NCBI RefSeq assembly: GCF_009733595.1
Contig: NZ_WOFH01000011.1
Location: forward strand, 248,001 to 312,000
Source: Actinomadura litoris
Lineage (GTDB): Bacteria; Actinomycetota; Actinomycetes; Streptosporangiales; Streptosporangiaceae
Direction of reading: 5' to 3'
DNA: 64,000 bases
In this document: positions 62,043 to 64,000 of the stretch, in pieces
Layout of the letters: every line of letters starts with the position of its first letter
Numbering within the stretch: position 1 is the stretch's first letter
Made by a program: the position numbers and the translations under genes
The notes under the pieces: generated by a model
Databases searched by the model: none
Told to the model about the DNA's origin: nothing
Seen by the model: the letters and a program-made list of their open reading frames with translations, nothing else

Positions 62043-62046
62043 ACGC

Positions 62047-62086
62047 GGAAAGGCCGCCCCCCGCGAACGCGGGGGGCGGCCTTTCC
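62047..62086 (-). terminator. Strong rpoC terminator
   Basis: A perfect 19-bp stem (arms 62047-62065 and 62068-62086; GGAAAGGCCG... pairs with ...CGGCCTTTCC) with a two-base loop, 27 bases after the rpoC stop. It ends the rpoBC transcript and abuts the ECF41 promoter. Confidence 0.8.
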
Positions 62087-62112
62087 GTACGGCCTCGCCG
62101 TGCCTTGCGGAA

Positions 62113-64000
<1,888 letters not shown>

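Noticed and set aside
62008..62043. TTG at 62043 as start of the ECF sigma factor.
   Set aside because: The 12 extra codons coincide with the TGTCACA-N16-CGTC promoter, no ribosome binding site precedes the TTG, and the family N-terminus begins near the GTG at 62007.

Overview
The window is about 72% G+C, with GTG and even TTG start codons, strong GGAGG-type ribosome binding sites and many stop/start overlaps (ATGA, GTGA, TGATG). It carries the actinobacterial rpoC, str, S10, spc and alpha ribosomal clusters, an XRE regulator followed by two DUF397 genes, DUF1707 and DUF4132 proteins, and an ECF41-type sigma factor. This points to a mycelial actinomycete, most likely Streptosporangiales/Thermomonosporaceae (Actinomadura-like). 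The family assignment is inference. No tRNA, rRNA, CRISPR array, prophage or insertion sequence was seen.

Layout. 1-7439, minus strand: nnr, alr, alpha/beta hydrolase, tsaE, a membrane-anchored DUF3558-like protein, tsaB, rimI and tsaD (cut by the window edge). This run joins cell-wall alanine racemisation, NAD(P)HX repair and the t6A tRNA modification enzymes. 7686-9307, plus strand: XRE/DUF5753 regulator and two DUF397 proteins. 9365-13326, minus: an ABC exporter pair and glmS. 13466-16665, plus: coaA and a DUF4132 protein. 16662-21754, minus: a tightly overlapping five-gene operon of two complete ABC exporter pairs and a DUF885 metallopeptidase-like protein. 21839-25262: DUF389 membrane protein, HNH-nuclease lipoprotein, a small pentad-repeat protein and glmM. 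25538-26609: rpsI and rplM.

26898-30841, plus strand: three envelope proteins (a CAP-domain protein and two paralogous proline-rich single-pass proteins). 31124-36104, minus: truA and the alpha cluster (infA, rpmJ, rpsM, rpsK, rpsD, rpoA, rplQ). 36425-38439, plus: an unrecognised HTH protein, a 640-base repeat-rich intergenic stretch and a metallophosphoesterase. 38446-56080, minus: DUF1707 protein, map, adk, secY, the spc and S10 clusters, tuf, fusA, rpsG, rpsL. 56601-62007, minus: a glutamine-rich tail-anchored protein, an aldo/keto reductase, a small secreted protein, and a FAD oxidoreductase translationally coupled to the ECF41 sigma factor. 62113-64000: the 3' part of rpoC.

The core is translation and transcription machinery in near-canonical order, but it is interrupted in two places (rpoC to rpsL, and map to infA) by envelope or stress genes. 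The most informative accessory signals are: a sequence matching the ECF41 promoter consensus (TGTCACA-N16-CGTC) directly before the sigma gene, which moves its start to a leaderless GTG; a set of genes whose -10-like TANNNT box sits 6-8 bases before a start codon lacking a ribosome binding site; a prion-like tail-anchored protein with repeated phospho-threonine-like motifs; a 55-residue perfect pentad-repeat domain; and a composite intergenic repeat at 36983-37626.
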